The notes beneath the pieces were generated by a model. That model had not been told where the DNA came from and did not search any database. It saw nothing but the letters and a program-made list of their open reading frames with translations. From an uncultured Roseobacter sp. (GTDB lineage: Bacteria > Pseudomonadota > Alphaproteobacteria > Rhodobacterales > Rhodobacteraceae): DNA of 64,000 bases. The stretch lies in contig CANMWT010000003.1 in assembly GCA_947501635.1 (NCBI GenBank), forward strand, positions 124,001 to 188,000, given 5' to 3'. Position numbers and translations under genes: made by a program. Numbering within the stretch: the stretch's first letter is position 1; every line of letters starts with the position of its first letter. Positions 36,293 through 45,680 of the stretch are shown in pieces.

Positions 36293-37318
36293 ATGGCCCT
36301 CGCGCCACCGTCACCACGCCCGTCGGCGCTCATCCCCAGTAAAACCGTTCCGGTCTATCTGTCGGAAAACTTTCGCGTGTCCTACGGGGCGAATGAGGGA
36401 GACGGGCTGAGTTTTGCCGCCGATCTGACGCTGGACGACGTCTATGCTCTTGATACAGTTGCACAACCGACGCGGCTTTCCTTGGCACGTCAGGATGGAC
36501 GGCACGTGATTGCCGGCGACAGCGCCACCGGCGTTGCCGGCGCCAAGGTGCATCTTGACTGCACCGTCACCCTCATGGGGTATGGCACGACGGTGACAGA
36601 AGTGCTGGTGCTGGTCGAAGTGGACGGGCAAGGCCATGCGCGTCAGGTCTACTTGCTGCCCCTCGCGCCGCTGGAGCCAAAGGTGGAGTACCGGTTGGTG
36701 GGCATTGACACGCGCACCGTTGACCGCAAACTGGCGCAGGTCGCTTGTGTTTCTTTTACAAGCGGCACGCAGATCACCTTGGGAACAGGGCGGCAGTGCA
36801 AGATCGAAGACCTACGCCCCGGGGACAAGGTGCTCACCCGTGATGACGGCATCCAGCCTGTGCGTTGGATCGGACAAAGCACACAACGCGCTGTGGGTGC
36901 TTTTGCTCCGATCAGAATCACGGCTGGCACACTTAATAACCTCAACGATCTTCTGGTTAGCCCGGATCACCGCCTGTTCATATACCAACGGCAAGACCGG
37001 CTCGGCGTGGGCCGTGCCGAATTGCTGATAAAAGCGAGCTATCTGGTGAACGGGACATCTGTTACCGTTCAAGAAGGCGGATTTGTGGACTATTACCAGC
37101 TGCTCTTTGACACCCACGAGATTATCTACGCAGAGGGCATCGCGGCTGAATCGATGTTGGTCGATGATACAACCGCACCACTGCTTGACGAGGCCCTGCT
37201 CAATAGCCTGTCACTGGAACCGTCAATGCACCGCGAACTTAACGCGCACGATGTACAGAAAGCTTTGTTAAAACGTCCTGATACCGTCGATATCTTGCGC
37301 AAAGCCTCAAAAGGCTGA
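36293..37318 (+). CDS. Hint-domain protein 2
   Basis: A 341-residue protein whose C-terminal half is a Hint_2 domain starting at Cys152 (CVSFTSGTQITLGTGRQCK), with PGDKVLTRDDGIQPVRWIG and VSPDHRLFIY as in Hint protein 1. The N-terminal 150 residues differ from those of protein 1 and are beta-rich. The ATG at 36293 follows CAGGAG by 10 bases. It has its own promoter region opposite the SDR. Autoproteolysis at Cys152 is possible (inference). It is 50 bases upstream of prfC. Confidence 0.82.
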   Translation: MALAPPSPRPSALIPSKTVPVYLSENFRVSYGANEGDGLSFAADLTLDDVYALDTVAQPTRLSLARQDGRHVIAGDSATGVAGAKVHLDCTVTLMGYGTTVTEVLVLVEVDGQGHARQVYLLPLAPLEPKVEYRLVGIDTRTVDRKLAQVACVSFTSGTQITLGTGRQCKIEDLRPGDKVLTRDDGIQPVRWIGQSTQRAVGAFAPIRITAGTLNNLNDLLVSPDHRLFIYQRQDRLGVGRAELLIKASYLVNGTSVTVQEGGFVDYYQLLFDTHEIIYAEGIAAESMLVDDTTAPLLDEALLNSLSLEPSMHRELNAHDVQKALLKRPDTVDILRKASKG

Positions 37319-37367
37319 CATCGCAGATCGCTTGCACTGACCGCGCCCCTCGCCTATAGCCGCAGCC

Positions 37368-38975
37368 ATGCTGGATACGCCCAAAAACCGCCCCGATCTA
37401 CCGCCCGAGATTGCGCGCCGTCGCACTTTTGCGATCATCAGCCACCCGGACGCCGGCAAGACGACCCTGACCGAGAAGTTTCTGCTGTTTGGCGGCGCTA
37501 TTCAGATGGCCGGCCAGGTCCGCGCCAAGGGTGAAGCGCGTCGGACCAGATCAGACTTCATGGCGATGGAAAAAGACCGTGGCATATCTGTATCTGCTTC
37601 CGCGATGTCCTTTGACTTCAAAGACTTCCGGTTCAATCTTGTCGACACTCCCGGTCACTCGGACTTTTCCGAAGACACCTACCGCACACTCACAGCCGTA
37701 GACGCGGCAGTCATGGTCATCGACGGTGCCAAAGGCGTAGAGAGCCAGACGCAGAAGCTGTTCGAAGTTTGCCGCATGCGCGACCTGCCGATCCTGACTT
37801 TCTGCAACAAAATGGACCGCGAAAGCCGTGATGTTTTTGAAATCATAGATGAGATCCAAGAAAACCTTGCGATAGACGTCACACCGGCAAGCTGGCCCAT
37901 CGGCGTCGGGCGCGATTTTCTGGGGTGCTATGACATTCTGCGCGACAGGCTGGAGCTGATGGACCGAGCAGATCGAAACCGGGTCGCGGAATCAATTGAA
38001 ATCAAAGGATTGGATGATCCAAAACTGGCCGAACACGTTCCCCAGAACCTGCTTGAGAAACTGCGCGAAGATCTCGAGATGGCCCGTGAACTTTTGCCCC
38101 CTCTGGATATGGCGGCACTGCACGAAGGATCGCTCACACCCATCTGGTTCGGCTCCGCGATCAATTCGTTCGGCGTTAAGGAGTTGATGGACGGGATCGC
38201 AAACTACGGCCCGCAACCACAAATCCAAAAGGCAGAGCCGCGGCAGATTTTGCCCGAGGAAGCAAAGGTTTCCGGCTTTGTTTTCAAAGTTCAGGCGAAC
38301 ATGGACCCCAAGCATCGCGACCGCGTCGCATTCGTCCGGCTGGCCTCGGGACACTTCAACCGCGGTATGAAGCTTACGCATGTCCGGTCGAAAAAACCGA
38401 TGGCCATCACCAACCCGGTGATGTTTCTGGCGTCGGACCGCGAATTGGCCGAAGAGGCGTGGGCGGGCGACATCATTGGCATACCCAACCACGGACAATT
38501 GCGCATCGGCGACACTTTGACCGAAGGCGAAGCGCTGCGCGTTACGGGCATCCCGTCATTTGCGCCAGAACTCTTGCAGGGGGTGCGGGCCGGTGATCCG
38601 CTGAAAGCAAAGCACCTTGAAAAGGCACTGATGCAATTTGCGGAAGAAGGGGCCGCGAAAGTGTTCAAACCGTCCATCGGATCGGGGTTTGTGGTCGGCG
38701 TCGTCGGCCAGCTTCAGTTTGAAGTACTCGCCAGCCGGATCGAATTGGAATACGGCTTGCCTGTACGCTTTGAACCCTCGCAGTTCACCTCGGCACGATG
38801 GGTTAAGGGAAGCAAACAAGCGATTGATAAATTTACCGAAAGCAACAAACAGCATATTGCACACGATCATGATGGCGATGTCGTCTACCTTACGCGGCTG
38901 CAATGGGACATCGACCGTGTTGACCGGGATTATCCCGACATCGAACTGACGGCGACAAAAGAGATGATGGTGTAA
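37368..38975 (+). CDS. prfC: Peptide chain release factor 3
   Basis: RF3 is the GTPase that removes RF1/RF2 from the ribosome after termination. The 535-residue protein has G1 HPDAGKTT at 26-33, G3 DTPGHSDF near 89, G4 NKMDRE near 143, the domain 2 barrel and the RF3-specific C-terminal domain ending in YPDIELTATKE. Length is normal. The ATG at 37368 has no strong ribosome site. The next gene starts 14 bases after its stop and may be cotranscribed. Confidence 0.96.
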   Translation: MLDTPKNRPDLPPEIARRRTFAIISHPDAGKTTLTEKFLLFGGAIQMAGQVRAKGEARRTRSDFMAMEKDRGISVSASAMSFDFKDFRFNLVDTPGHSDFSEDTYRTLTAVDAAVMVIDGAKGVESQTQKLFEVCRMRDLPILTFCNKMDRESRDVFEIIDEIQENLAIDVTPASWPIGVGRDFLGCYDILRDRLELMDRADRNRVAESIEIKGLDDPKLAEHVPQNLLEKLREDLEMARELLPPLDMAALHEGSLTPIWFGSAINSFGVKELMDGIANYGPQPQIQKAEPRQILPEEAKVSGFVFKVQANMDPKHRDRVAFVRLASGHFNRGMKLTHVRSKKPMAITNPVMFLASDRELAEEAWAGDIIGIPNHGQLRIGDTLTEGEALRVTGIPSFAPELLQGVRAGDPLKAKHLEKALMQFAEEGAAKVFKPSIGSGFVVGVVGQLQFEVLASRIELEYGLPVRFEPSQFTSARWVKGSKQAIDKFTESNKQHIAHDHDGDVVYLTRLQWDIDRVDRDYPDIELTATKEMMV

Positions 38976-38989
38976 GAGCGCGTCCGGCC

Positions 38990-39730
38990 ATGATCGACCA
39001 TGAAGAGATACATTCAGGCGGTTTCTTCAAGCTCATGCGCGAAATGGAACGGCGCCAGCGCCCGTTTCTAGAGGTGGAGCTCGTGTTGCCGCCCGTCGAC
39101 GTAGATCTTGACGGGCTATACCTGGACCGCGTGCCACCACCTGCCAAATCACCGGATGACTGCGCGAAGTACACCGCGGAAGCCAAATGGATGGAGCTTC
39201 AAGCGGAATTTGAAGGACAATCAGCGCTCTTTCTCGTGCATGCGATGATGATTGCCATCTCGCGGCGCAAGGACCCGCCGCCTCAGGCCGTTGATTTGTT
39301 TTTGCGGATTTGGGCGGAAAAGGGAAACGAACTTGCGCGTGAGCTGTCTACGCGCTGGCTGATATCCGCGGCCACGACATTTGCCGATTGCGGCCAGACG
39401 GCCGATCAGCGTGCTTTGGGCATGGGCCTGTCGACGATGTTCGACCTCATCAAACTGCACGATAGCGAAAGACGTATCACAGGTCAGCCAGGCAACACCC
39501 CTTTTCGACGGGCGAAAGATACGCGCCGCGCGACGATGCCCCTGCGCATGAAACCATATTCGCTTAAAAACGGTGACCTTGACCGGGTCATGCTGTCGCG
39601 GATGTGGCAGTTGTGTGAGCGTGATGCAACAATCCGGCCGCTTGGGATACGTATGCTCTGGATGGTTATGACAGATCGGCGCACTATATTCGGGCGAGTG
39701 GAAAAGTTTAAACGGCGAGGGAGAAAATGA
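38990..39730 (+). CDS. Hypothetical protein coupled to a glycosyltransferase
   Basis: A 246-residue mostly helical soluble protein with many charged residues. There is no signal peptide, no membrane segment and no family I recognise. A conserved-looking core runs over FLRIWAEKGNELARELSTRWLISAATTFADCG. Its stop overlaps the start of the glycosyltransferase (ATGA), so the two are coupled. I infer no function. Confidence 0.7.
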   Translation: MIDHEEIHSGGFFKLMREMERRQRPFLEVELVLPPVDVDLDGLYLDRVPPPAKSPDDCAKYTAEAKWMELQAEFEGQSALFLVHAMMIAISRRKDPPPQAVDLFLRIWAEKGNELARELSTRWLISAATTFADCGQTADQRALGMGLSTMFDLIKLHDSERRITGQPGNTPFRRAKDTRRATMPLRMKPYSLKNGDLDRVMLSRMWQLCERDATIRPLGIRMLWMVMTDRRTIFGRVEKFKRRGRK

Positions 39731-40701
39731 CGGCAACCATTCGGTGGGGTATGTGTGCCACAGTCAAAGCATCAGCGGATGAGACGCTGCGCTTTGTTGC
39801 GTACCATCTTGACGCGGGCGCTGAGTGCATCTGGATCTACCTCGACGAAGAAAACCATGAGACTTACGATGCCCTGCAAGCGCATCCAAAGTGCCATGTG
39901 GTAAATTGTGATCTCGACTATTGGCGCAGGATCTTTGGCCGTCGCCCTAAAAAGCATCAGGTGCGCCAGTCGCACAACGCCACACGCACGCTGGCCCGTG
40001 CCGGCAATGTTGACTGGCTGCTTCACTCGGATGTAGACGAGTTTCTGGTCAGCGCGACATCCATCCGCGACACTCTGGCCGCTCTGCCGCCCGAAGCCGC
40101 GACCGCCCGTGTCCGGCCTATGGAGCTTCTCGCCAGCGAAACGTTCAACGGCGGCAAAATGGCATTTAAAGACTTTATCCCCGCAGGCCCGCAGCGCGAT
40201 GCTAAAGTCGACGAGATTTACCCCACATACGGCAGGCATGTTAAGGGCGGCTTTCTAAGCCATATCGCGGGCAAGATCTTTGTGCGCACCAACGTTGAGC
40301 CAACCGAACTGCGCATACACAATGCGTTTTGCGGGGACGTCAAAAACCCGGGCGAAGTTGCCCTGAACACTGTCTCGCTGGCGCATCTGCATGCCCCGGA
40401 CTGGGACAGTTGGCGCGCCCATTTTGACTACCGTTTGCAAAAAGGCGCATATCGGGCCGATCTGGCGCCCGTACGCCCTCCGGAACAAGGAGGGCAGACG
40501 CTGCATGACTTTTTCAACGATATCATCGAACGGTCGGGCACGGAGGGTTTGCGCAGATTTTTTGACGAAGTCTGCGCCGACACGCCCGACTTGCGTGCCC
40601 GGCTGAATGCCCAAGGGTTGCTGCGCCTTCACGATTTGCAGCTTGATGCCAAGCTGCATCACCACTTCCCCGATTATCGCCCGCTTGCGGCAACTGTTTG
40701 A
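39727..40701 (+). CDS. Glycosyltransferase family 2-like protein
   Basis: A 324-residue enzyme of the Glyco_tranf_2_4 type. An N-terminal Rossmann-like strand is followed by WLLHSDVDEFL near residue 97, with the DxD motif (DVD) that binds the nucleotide-sugar through a metal. The rest of the sequence has patches typical of polysaccharide-modifying transferases. There is no membrane segment. It overlaps the upstream hypothetical gene by four bases. No other sugar or capsule genes are nearby, so the acceptor is unknown. Confidence 0.85.
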   Translation: MTATIRWGMCATVKASADETLRFVAYHLDAGAECIWIYLDEENHETYDALQAHPKCHVVNCDLDYWRRIFGRRPKKHQVRQSHNATRTLARAGNVDWLLHSDVDEFLVSATSIRDTLAALPPEAATARVRPMELLASETFNGGKMAFKDFIPAGPQRDAKVDEIYPTYGRHVKGGFLSHIAGKIFVRTNVEPTELRIHNAFCGDVKNPGEVALNTVSLAHLHAPDWDSWRAHFDYRLQKGAYRADLAPVRPPEQGGQTLHDFFNDIIERSGTEGLRRFFDEVCADTPDLRARLNAQGLLRLHDLQLDAKLHHHFPDYRPLAATV

Positions 40702-40824
40702 CCCCGCCCCTGCGACTTGTTAAGCAGCATCATCATATCGCGGTACGCACCGCCAATAGGGCCATTCGGGCCGATATGAATGCTGCCGCGGGCGAAGGAA
40801 TGTGTCCGCAACACACGGATACAT

Positions 40825-42288
40825 ATGACCAAATTTTCTGAGTTGAATCTCAACCCCAAGGTATTGAAGGCCATCGACGAGGCCGGTTACGAGTCACCCA
40901 CACCCATTCAGGCAGGCGCTATACCGCCCGCGTTAGAAGGGCGTGATGTTCTGGGCATCGCGCAGACCGGCACGGGCAAAACCGCAAGCTTTACGCTGCC
41001 GATGATAACGCTTTTGGCACGCGGGCGCGCACGCGCGCGCATGCCGCGCAGCCTTGTGTTGTGCCCGACACGCGAACTGGCCGCACAGGTGGCGGAAAAC
41101 TTCGATACATACACCAAGCACCTCAAGCTTACCAAAGCCCTGCTCATCGGCGGTGTATCCTTCAAGGAACAGGACAAGCTGATCGACAAAGGGGTTGATG
41201 TTCTAATCGCCACGCCCGGTCGCCTGCTTGATCACTTCGAACGTGGTAAACTGCTGCTGACCGGCGTGCAGATCATGGTTGTTGACGAAGCGGACCGCAT
41301 GCTCGACATGGGCTTTATCCCTGATATCGAACGCATATTCAGCCTTACACCGTTTACACGGCAGACCCTGTTCTTCTCCGCCACCATGGCACCGGAGATC
41401 GAGCGCATAACAAATACCTTCCTTTCCGCACCTGAGCGGGTCGAGGTGGCACGACAGGCCACGACATCTGAGACGATCGAACAGGGCGTCCTGATGTTCA
41501 AAGCCACCCGACGCGACCGTGAAGGCACGGAAAAACGCAAAATGCTGCGGGCGTTGATAGACGCCGAAGGCGAGAAATGCACAAATGCGATCATCTTCTG
41601 CAACCGCAAGACAGATGTGGACGTAGTTGCCAAGTCATTGAAAAAGTACGGCTATGATGCCGCACCTATTCATGGAGATCTGGACCAAAGCCAGCGTACT
41701 CGTACGCTTGACGGGTTCCGCGAAGGTACCCTGCGCTTTTTGTGTGCCTCGGACGTAGCCGCACGCGGCCTTGACGTGCCATCGGTGAGCCATGTGTTCA
41801 ACTATGACGTCCCAAGCCACGCCGAAGACTACGTACATCGCATCGGGCGCACAGGCCGTGCGGGTCGCGACGGCAAGGCTATTATGATCTGCGTGCCGCG
41901 TGACGAAAAGAACCTCGAAGACATCGAAAGACTGGTTCAAAGTGAAATCCCACGCTTGGAAAACCCGCTCGGCGTCGCTGAAACCGCCCCTGCAGCCAAA
42001 GCGGACGAAAAGCCAGCTGAGGAAAAACCAAAGCGGAGCCGGTCGCGCAGTCGAAAGCGCGACGATGCACCGTCAGAGCCTCCTGCTGTCGTAGAAGAAG
42101 CCACCAACACACCCGAAACACCACCAGCACGCGCGCCTCAACCTCAAAAAGATAAACCCCGCAGCCATAGCAGAGGCGGGCGCAATCGTAGCGGGCGCAA
42201 TGACCGGGAGCAGATCACGGTGGTGGGCTTAGGCGATCACACACCAGAGTTCATCGGCCTGAGCTTTAAAGAACGCAGCACAGGTTAG
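40825..42288 (+). CDS. DEAD-box RNA helicase
   Basis: A 487-residue ATP-dependent RNA helicase of the RhlE/CsdA branch. The Q-motif region, AQTGTGKT (about 46-53), PTRELA, DEAD in VVDEADRM near 154 and SAT are present. The second RecA domain with HRIGRTGRAGRDG follows. The tail after residue 385 is basic and acidic low-complexity sequence (SRSRSRKR, RGGRNRSGR) that likely binds RNA. The ATG at 40825 starts the Q-motif domain; the longer frame from 40780 adds 15 unconserved residues. Likely roles are ribosome assembly or mRNA turnover. Confidence 0.94.
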   Translation: MTKFSELNLNPKVLKAIDEAGYESPTPIQAGAIPPALEGRDVLGIAQTGTGKTASFTLPMITLLARGRARARMPRSLVLCPTRELAAQVAENFDTYTKHLKLTKALLIGGVSFKEQDKLIDKGVDVLIATPGRLLDHFERGKLLLTGVQIMVVDEADRMLDMGFIPDIERIFSLTPFTRQTLFFSATMAPEIERITNTFLSAPERVEVARQATTSETIEQGVLMFKATRRDREGTEKRKMLRALIDAEGEKCTNAIIFCNRKTDVDVVAKSLKKYGYDAAPIHGDLDQSQRTRTLDGFREGTLRFLCASDVAARGLDVPSVSHVFNYDVPSHAEDYVHRIGRTGRAGRDGKAIMICVPRDEKNLEDIERLVQSEIPRLENPLGVAETAPAAKADEKPAEEKPKRSRSRSRKRDDAPSEPPAVVEEATNTPETPPARAPQPQKDKPRSHSRGGRNRSGRNDREQITVVGLGDHTPEFIGLSFKERSTG

Positions 42289-42319
42289 CTGCAGCTTTGC
42301 TGAAAAATGCGTATGACGG

Positions 42320-42349
42320 CCTTCTGTGCGTTTAATCCCGCACAGAAGG
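42320..42349. terminator. Strong hairpin between convergent genes
   Basis: CCTTCTGTGCG (42320-42330) and CGCACAGAAGG (42339-42349) form a perfect 11-bp stem with an 8-base loop in the gap between the DEAD-box gene and RNase J. The minus-strand side is followed after 12 bases by ATTTTT, the plus side by a diffuse TCTTTTC. It could stop both messages. Confidence 0.6.
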
Positions 42350-42418
42350 TCCTACAACGCGTCTTTTCAATTCCGAGCCATCTGTGCGTGTATGCGACAG
42401 AACCCGCGACACACGCGA

Positions 42419-44086
42419 CTAGCTTAACCGGCTGACAACAATCGTCACTTCGGGCTTCTTGCCGATTTCATCTTGCGCCGTGTTGCGCACCACTCGACGC
42501 AGCCCTTCCTGAAGCTTTTCATCATCCCGAAGTGTCTTGGGCTCCGCCCGGCCCAGCCACTGGCCCAGATCCGCTTCAAGCACATCGACCAGTGACGCAT
42601 TGCTGCGGCCCGTTTCGGGCAAGCCCTTGATCTCGCACCACGGATCGCCCAGAGGTTCGTCCTCTTCGTCAACAATAAGCGTGACAACCACATGTCCGTT
42701 CAGCGCCATGCGGATACGGTCCCGCACAACGCCGTCCAACGCTCCGATTTGTACAGAACCATCCAGATACGTGCGACCGGTCTCGATGTACTCAGCGATC
42801 TTGGGCTGGTTCCCGGAAAGATCAACCATCATGCCATTCACCGCCAGAACGCCGGTCATGCCATTGCTTTCAGCCAATTTGACATGCTCGCGCAGGTGAC
42901 GGTGCTCTCCATGCATCGGGATAACGACCTGCGGCTTGACGATGCTGGCAAGCTTTTCCAAATCCGGTCGGTTGGCGTGACCTGAGACATGATAAAGACC
43001 AGAGCTGTCGTCCACCACATCAACACCCTGCTCGGAAAAGGCATTGATGATGCGGATGACACCCTTTTCATTGCCCGGAATGGTCTTGGATGAAAAGAGA
43101 AACAGATCCCCCTCTTTCATTTCCATCCCCTGATACTTGCCCCGCGCCAGCTGCGCCGAGGCCGCGCGCCGCTCGCCCTGACTGCCCGTCACCAACAACA
43201 TCAGATTTTCACGTGGAATGTTCTTGGCATCTTCCGGGCTCACCACAGAAGGGAAATCAGACAGCACACCGGTCTCGATCGAAGCTTCGATCATGCGACG
43301 CATCGCGCGCCCCATCAGAACGATCGACCGCCCTGCCCGTACGCCTGCCTCGGCCAGCGTTTTGACTCGCGCCACATTCGAGGCAAAGGTCGTCGCCACG
43401 ACCATACCGCTTGCATCCTGCACCAGCTTGGTGATCTCTGGCCCGACGCTGGCTTCCGACCGTCCGGGGTGCTGCGAAAAGACATTCGTACTGTCGCAGA
43501 TCAGGGCCTTGACCCCGTCCTTGCACACATCCGCCCACAGCGCAGGATCAAAAGGCTCGCCCACCAAAGGCGTCTCATCCAGCTTGAAATCCCCTGAATG
43601 GATCAATCGTCCACCGGGGCTGTCAATCACAAGAGACGCGCTTTCCGGTATCGAATGCGAGATCGGCAGAAACGAAACGCTGAAAGGTCCCGCCCTTACC
43701 TGCTCGGGCCACGCAGACACGGTTGTCACGGTATCCGGCGCAAAGCCATGCTCTTCCATTTTACGTCGCGCGATATTGGCCGTGAACGTACGGGCGAAGA
43801 TTGGTGCGCGCAGATCCTCATAGGTATGTGCTACTGCTCCGACGTGGTCTTCATGCGCATGAGTAATGAAAACCGCTTCAATCCTGTCACGCCGCTCTTT
43901 CAACCATGAAATATCCGGCAGGATCAGATCCACCCCCGGGCTTCCGTCCATATCGGGAAAAGCCACGCCAAGGTCGACGACGATCAACCGTTCCTGCTCG
44001 GGCGCACCATACCCGTAAACATAGGCGTTCATGCCGATTTCGCCAGCACCGCCGAGGGGCAGATAAATTAAACGTTCCGTGCTCAT
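42419..44086 (-). CDS. rnj: Ribonuclease J
   Basis: RNase J is a metallo-beta-lactamase-fold ribonuclease with exo- and endonuclease activity used in mRNA decay and rRNA maturation. The 555-residue protein has the zinc motif H76-x-H78-x-D80-H81 in ITHAHEDHVG, a beta-CASP domain and a C-terminal domain. Length matches the family. It is the last gene of the long minus-strand unit, four bases downstream of coaX, the usual alphaproteobacterial order nuo-birA-coaX-rnj. Confidence 0.95.
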   Translation of the reverse strand: MSTERLIYLPLGGAGEIGMNAYVYGYGAPEQERLIVVDLGVAFPDMDGSPGVDLILPDISWLKERRDRIEAVFITHAHEDHVGAVAHTYEDLRAPIFARTFTANIARRKMEEHGFAPDTVTTVSAWPEQVRAGPFSVSFLPISHSIPESASLVIDSPGGRLIHSGDFKLDETPLVGEPFDPALWADVCKDGVKALICDSTNVFSQHPGRSEASVGPEITKLVQDASGMVVATTFASNVARVKTLAEAGVRAGRSIVLMGRAMRRMIEASIETGVLSDFPSVVSPEDAKNIPRENLMLLVTGSQGERRAASAQLARGKYQGMEMKEGDLFLFSSKTIPGNEKGVIRIINAFSEQGVDVVDDSSGLYHVSGHANRPDLEKLASIVKPQVVIPMHGEHRHLREHVKLAESNGMTGVLAVNGMMVDLSGNQPKIAEYIETGRTYLDGSVQIGALDGVVRDRIRMALNGHVVVTLIVDEEDEPLGDPWCEIKGLPETGRSNASLVDVLEADLGQWLGRAEPKTLRDDEKLQEGLRRVVRNTAQDEIGKKPEVTIVVSRLS

Positions 44087-44090
44087 AACC

Positions 44091-44864
44091 TCAAAGATTA
44101 TCCTTGTTGTATTCGTAAATGACGGTCAAACCGTGCATGGTCAAATCGTCCTGAAAGGCGTCGAACAATGCTTCCGACTGCTGGAAAAGCGGGGCCAGCC
44201 CCCCCGTCGAGATAACGCGCATGTCCCGCGCGCGTTCGGCCTTGATCCGGTCACATATCTCACGAACAAGGCCGACATAACCCCAAAAAACACCGGACTG
44301 CATGCAGGCGACCGTATTGGTCCCCACAACAGTCTGCGGGCGCGAGATATCCACATGCGGCAAGGCCGCTGCGGCCTGATGCAAGGCCTCAAGGCTCAAA
44401 TTCACTCCCGGTGCGATGACGCCCCCCATATAGGCACCGTCTGTGTCCACTACATCAAAAGTTGTTGCCGTGCCGAAATCCACCATGATGAGGTCACCCC
44501 CGAAAAGGTCGTACCCCGCCACCGTATTGACCAGACGGTCCGGCCCCACCTGCGTGCCTTCATCCACACGCACATCAACCGGCAACAGACAGTCAACCCG
44601 ACCAACAACCAAAGGGCGTGTCCCGAAATACCGATCCGCCAACACGCGCAAATTGAAAACAACGCGCGGTACAGTCGAAGAGATAATCACATCCGTGATC
44701 TTCACTTCCATCTTCTGAAACTGCATCAAAGTACTCAGCCAGACATAATATTGGTCTGCCGTCCGCTGCCACTCGGTCGCCGTACGCCATGTCGCCAGAA
44801 ACTCGGTCCCATCCCAGATCGAGAAAACCGTATTGGTATTTCCGCAATCAATCGCCAACAGCAT
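44091..44864 (-). CDS. coaX: Type III pantothenate kinase
   Basis: CoaX phosphorylates pantothenate, the first step to coenzyme A. Unlike type I it needs a monovalent cation and is not feedback inhibited by CoA. The 257-residue protein has the phosphate loop AIDCGNTNTVFSIWD with Asp6, the MVDFGTATTFDVV motif, and a conserved GVNLSLEAL segment. No other pantothenate kinase is visible in the window. It sits 18 bases after birA and 4 before rnj, all on the same strand. Confidence 0.95.
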   Translation of the reverse strand: MLLAIDCGNTNTVFSIWDGTEFLATWRTATEWQRTADQYYVWLSTLMQFQKMEVKITDVIISSTVPRVVFNLRVLADRYFGTRPLVVGRVDCLLPVDVRVDEGTQVGPDRLVNTVAGYDLFGGDLIMVDFGTATTFDVVDTDGAYMGGVIAPGVNLSLEALHQAAAALPHVDISRPQTVVGTNTVACMQSGVFWGYVGLVREICDRIKAERARDMRVISTGGLAPLFQQSEALFDAFQDDLTMHGLTVIYEYNKDNL

Positions 44865-44882
44865 ATCCGGTCACTCCCCGCA

Positions 44883-45614
44883 TCAGAAAAAAACATCAGC
44901 CGCGGCGACCCGCGTCAGCCCCTTCGGGCCGCGTAGCACAAGTAGCCCGTCTGCGTCCACATCCTCGAAAACACCCACGATTTCAGCACGACCGGTGCGC
45001 GCGGTAATCACCTCACCGCGCCGGGCTGCATGCTCCAGCCACCCGCTACGAATAGCATCAAAGCCAAATTCTCGAAAATGCCGCTCGAGGAGCGCGTAGT
45101 GATGCGCCAAAGCCGACAAAAAGTCTTCAGGCGTCACGCGCACAGAAGTCTCCGCCAAGAGCGAAACAGGCCGCACAGCCTCAGCCTCGACGTCCGCCGG
45201 ATCGGGCGCCCCGACAAGATTAACCCCGACACCAAGCGCCACCACGCCAGAACCGCCGCTCTCCAAGAGAATACCTGCGACTTTCCCGCCATTCAGCAAG
45301 ACGTCATTTGGCCATTTCAGCGAGAACACTGCTTCGCGCCCTGTCACTGCTACGAAACTCTTCCACAGCGCCAGCGACATCACAAAAGACCGCAAAGCGA
45401 TCTGCGCAGGACTATCCTCCGTGCGCATCAGCAGCGTTGCTGCGAAATTACCTTCAGGCATCGCCCAGGCCCGCCCACGCCGCCCGCGGGCGGCGGTTTG
45501 CCGGTGTGCAAGAACCCAATACGGCGCGGGCGTTGATGCTGCCATCTCACGCGCTGCGTCCAACGTCGACCCGACCGAAGTCAGGACAAATCGCCCGTAC
45601 CCTTCAGGCCACAT
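44883..45614 (-). CDS. birA: Biotin-[acetyl-CoA-carboxylase] ligase
   Basis: This enzyme attaches biotin to acetyl-CoA carboxylase via biotinyl-AMP. The 243-residue protein has the catalytic loop GRRGRAW and KWPNDVLLNGGKVAGILLE. It lacks the N-terminal HTH of E. coli BirA, so it is a ligase only, not a repressor. The ATG at 45614 was chosen; a TTG at 45638 would put the N-terminus inside the dispersed-repeat sequence. It is separated from nuoN by 66 bases that contain that repeat, and from coaX by 18 bases. Confidence 0.94.
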   Translation of the reverse strand: MWPEGYGRFVLTSVGSTLDAAREMAASTPAPYWVLAHRQTAARGRRGRAWAMPEGNFAATLLMRTEDSPAQIALRSFVMSLALWKSFVAVTGREAVFSLKWPNDVLLNGGKVAGILLESGGSGVVALGVGVNLVGAPDPADVEAEAVRPVSLLAETSVRVTPEDFLSALAHHYALLERHFREFGFDAIRSGWLEHAARRGEVITARTGRAEIVGVFEDVDADGLLVLRGPKGLTRVAAADVFF

Positions 45615-45623
45615 TGTCACGGC

Positions 45624-45655
45624 TTCTTTGGTCCCCAAATATCCCCCCCGGAGGG
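45624..45655 (+). repeat. Intergenic dispersed repeat, copy D
   Basis: On the plus strand TTCTTTGG, TCC, CCAAA and TATCCC are followed by CCCCGGAGGG. It lies between nuoN and birA, opposite in orientation to both genes, unlike copies A-C, which point with their genes. Confidence 0.55.
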
Positions 45656-45680
45656 CCGTTCAGAAAAGGACGCGGAGGTT

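Noticed and set aside
45615-45638. Upstream TTG start for birA
   Set aside because: It falls in the dispersed repeat, and the protein family begins at the ATG at 45614.
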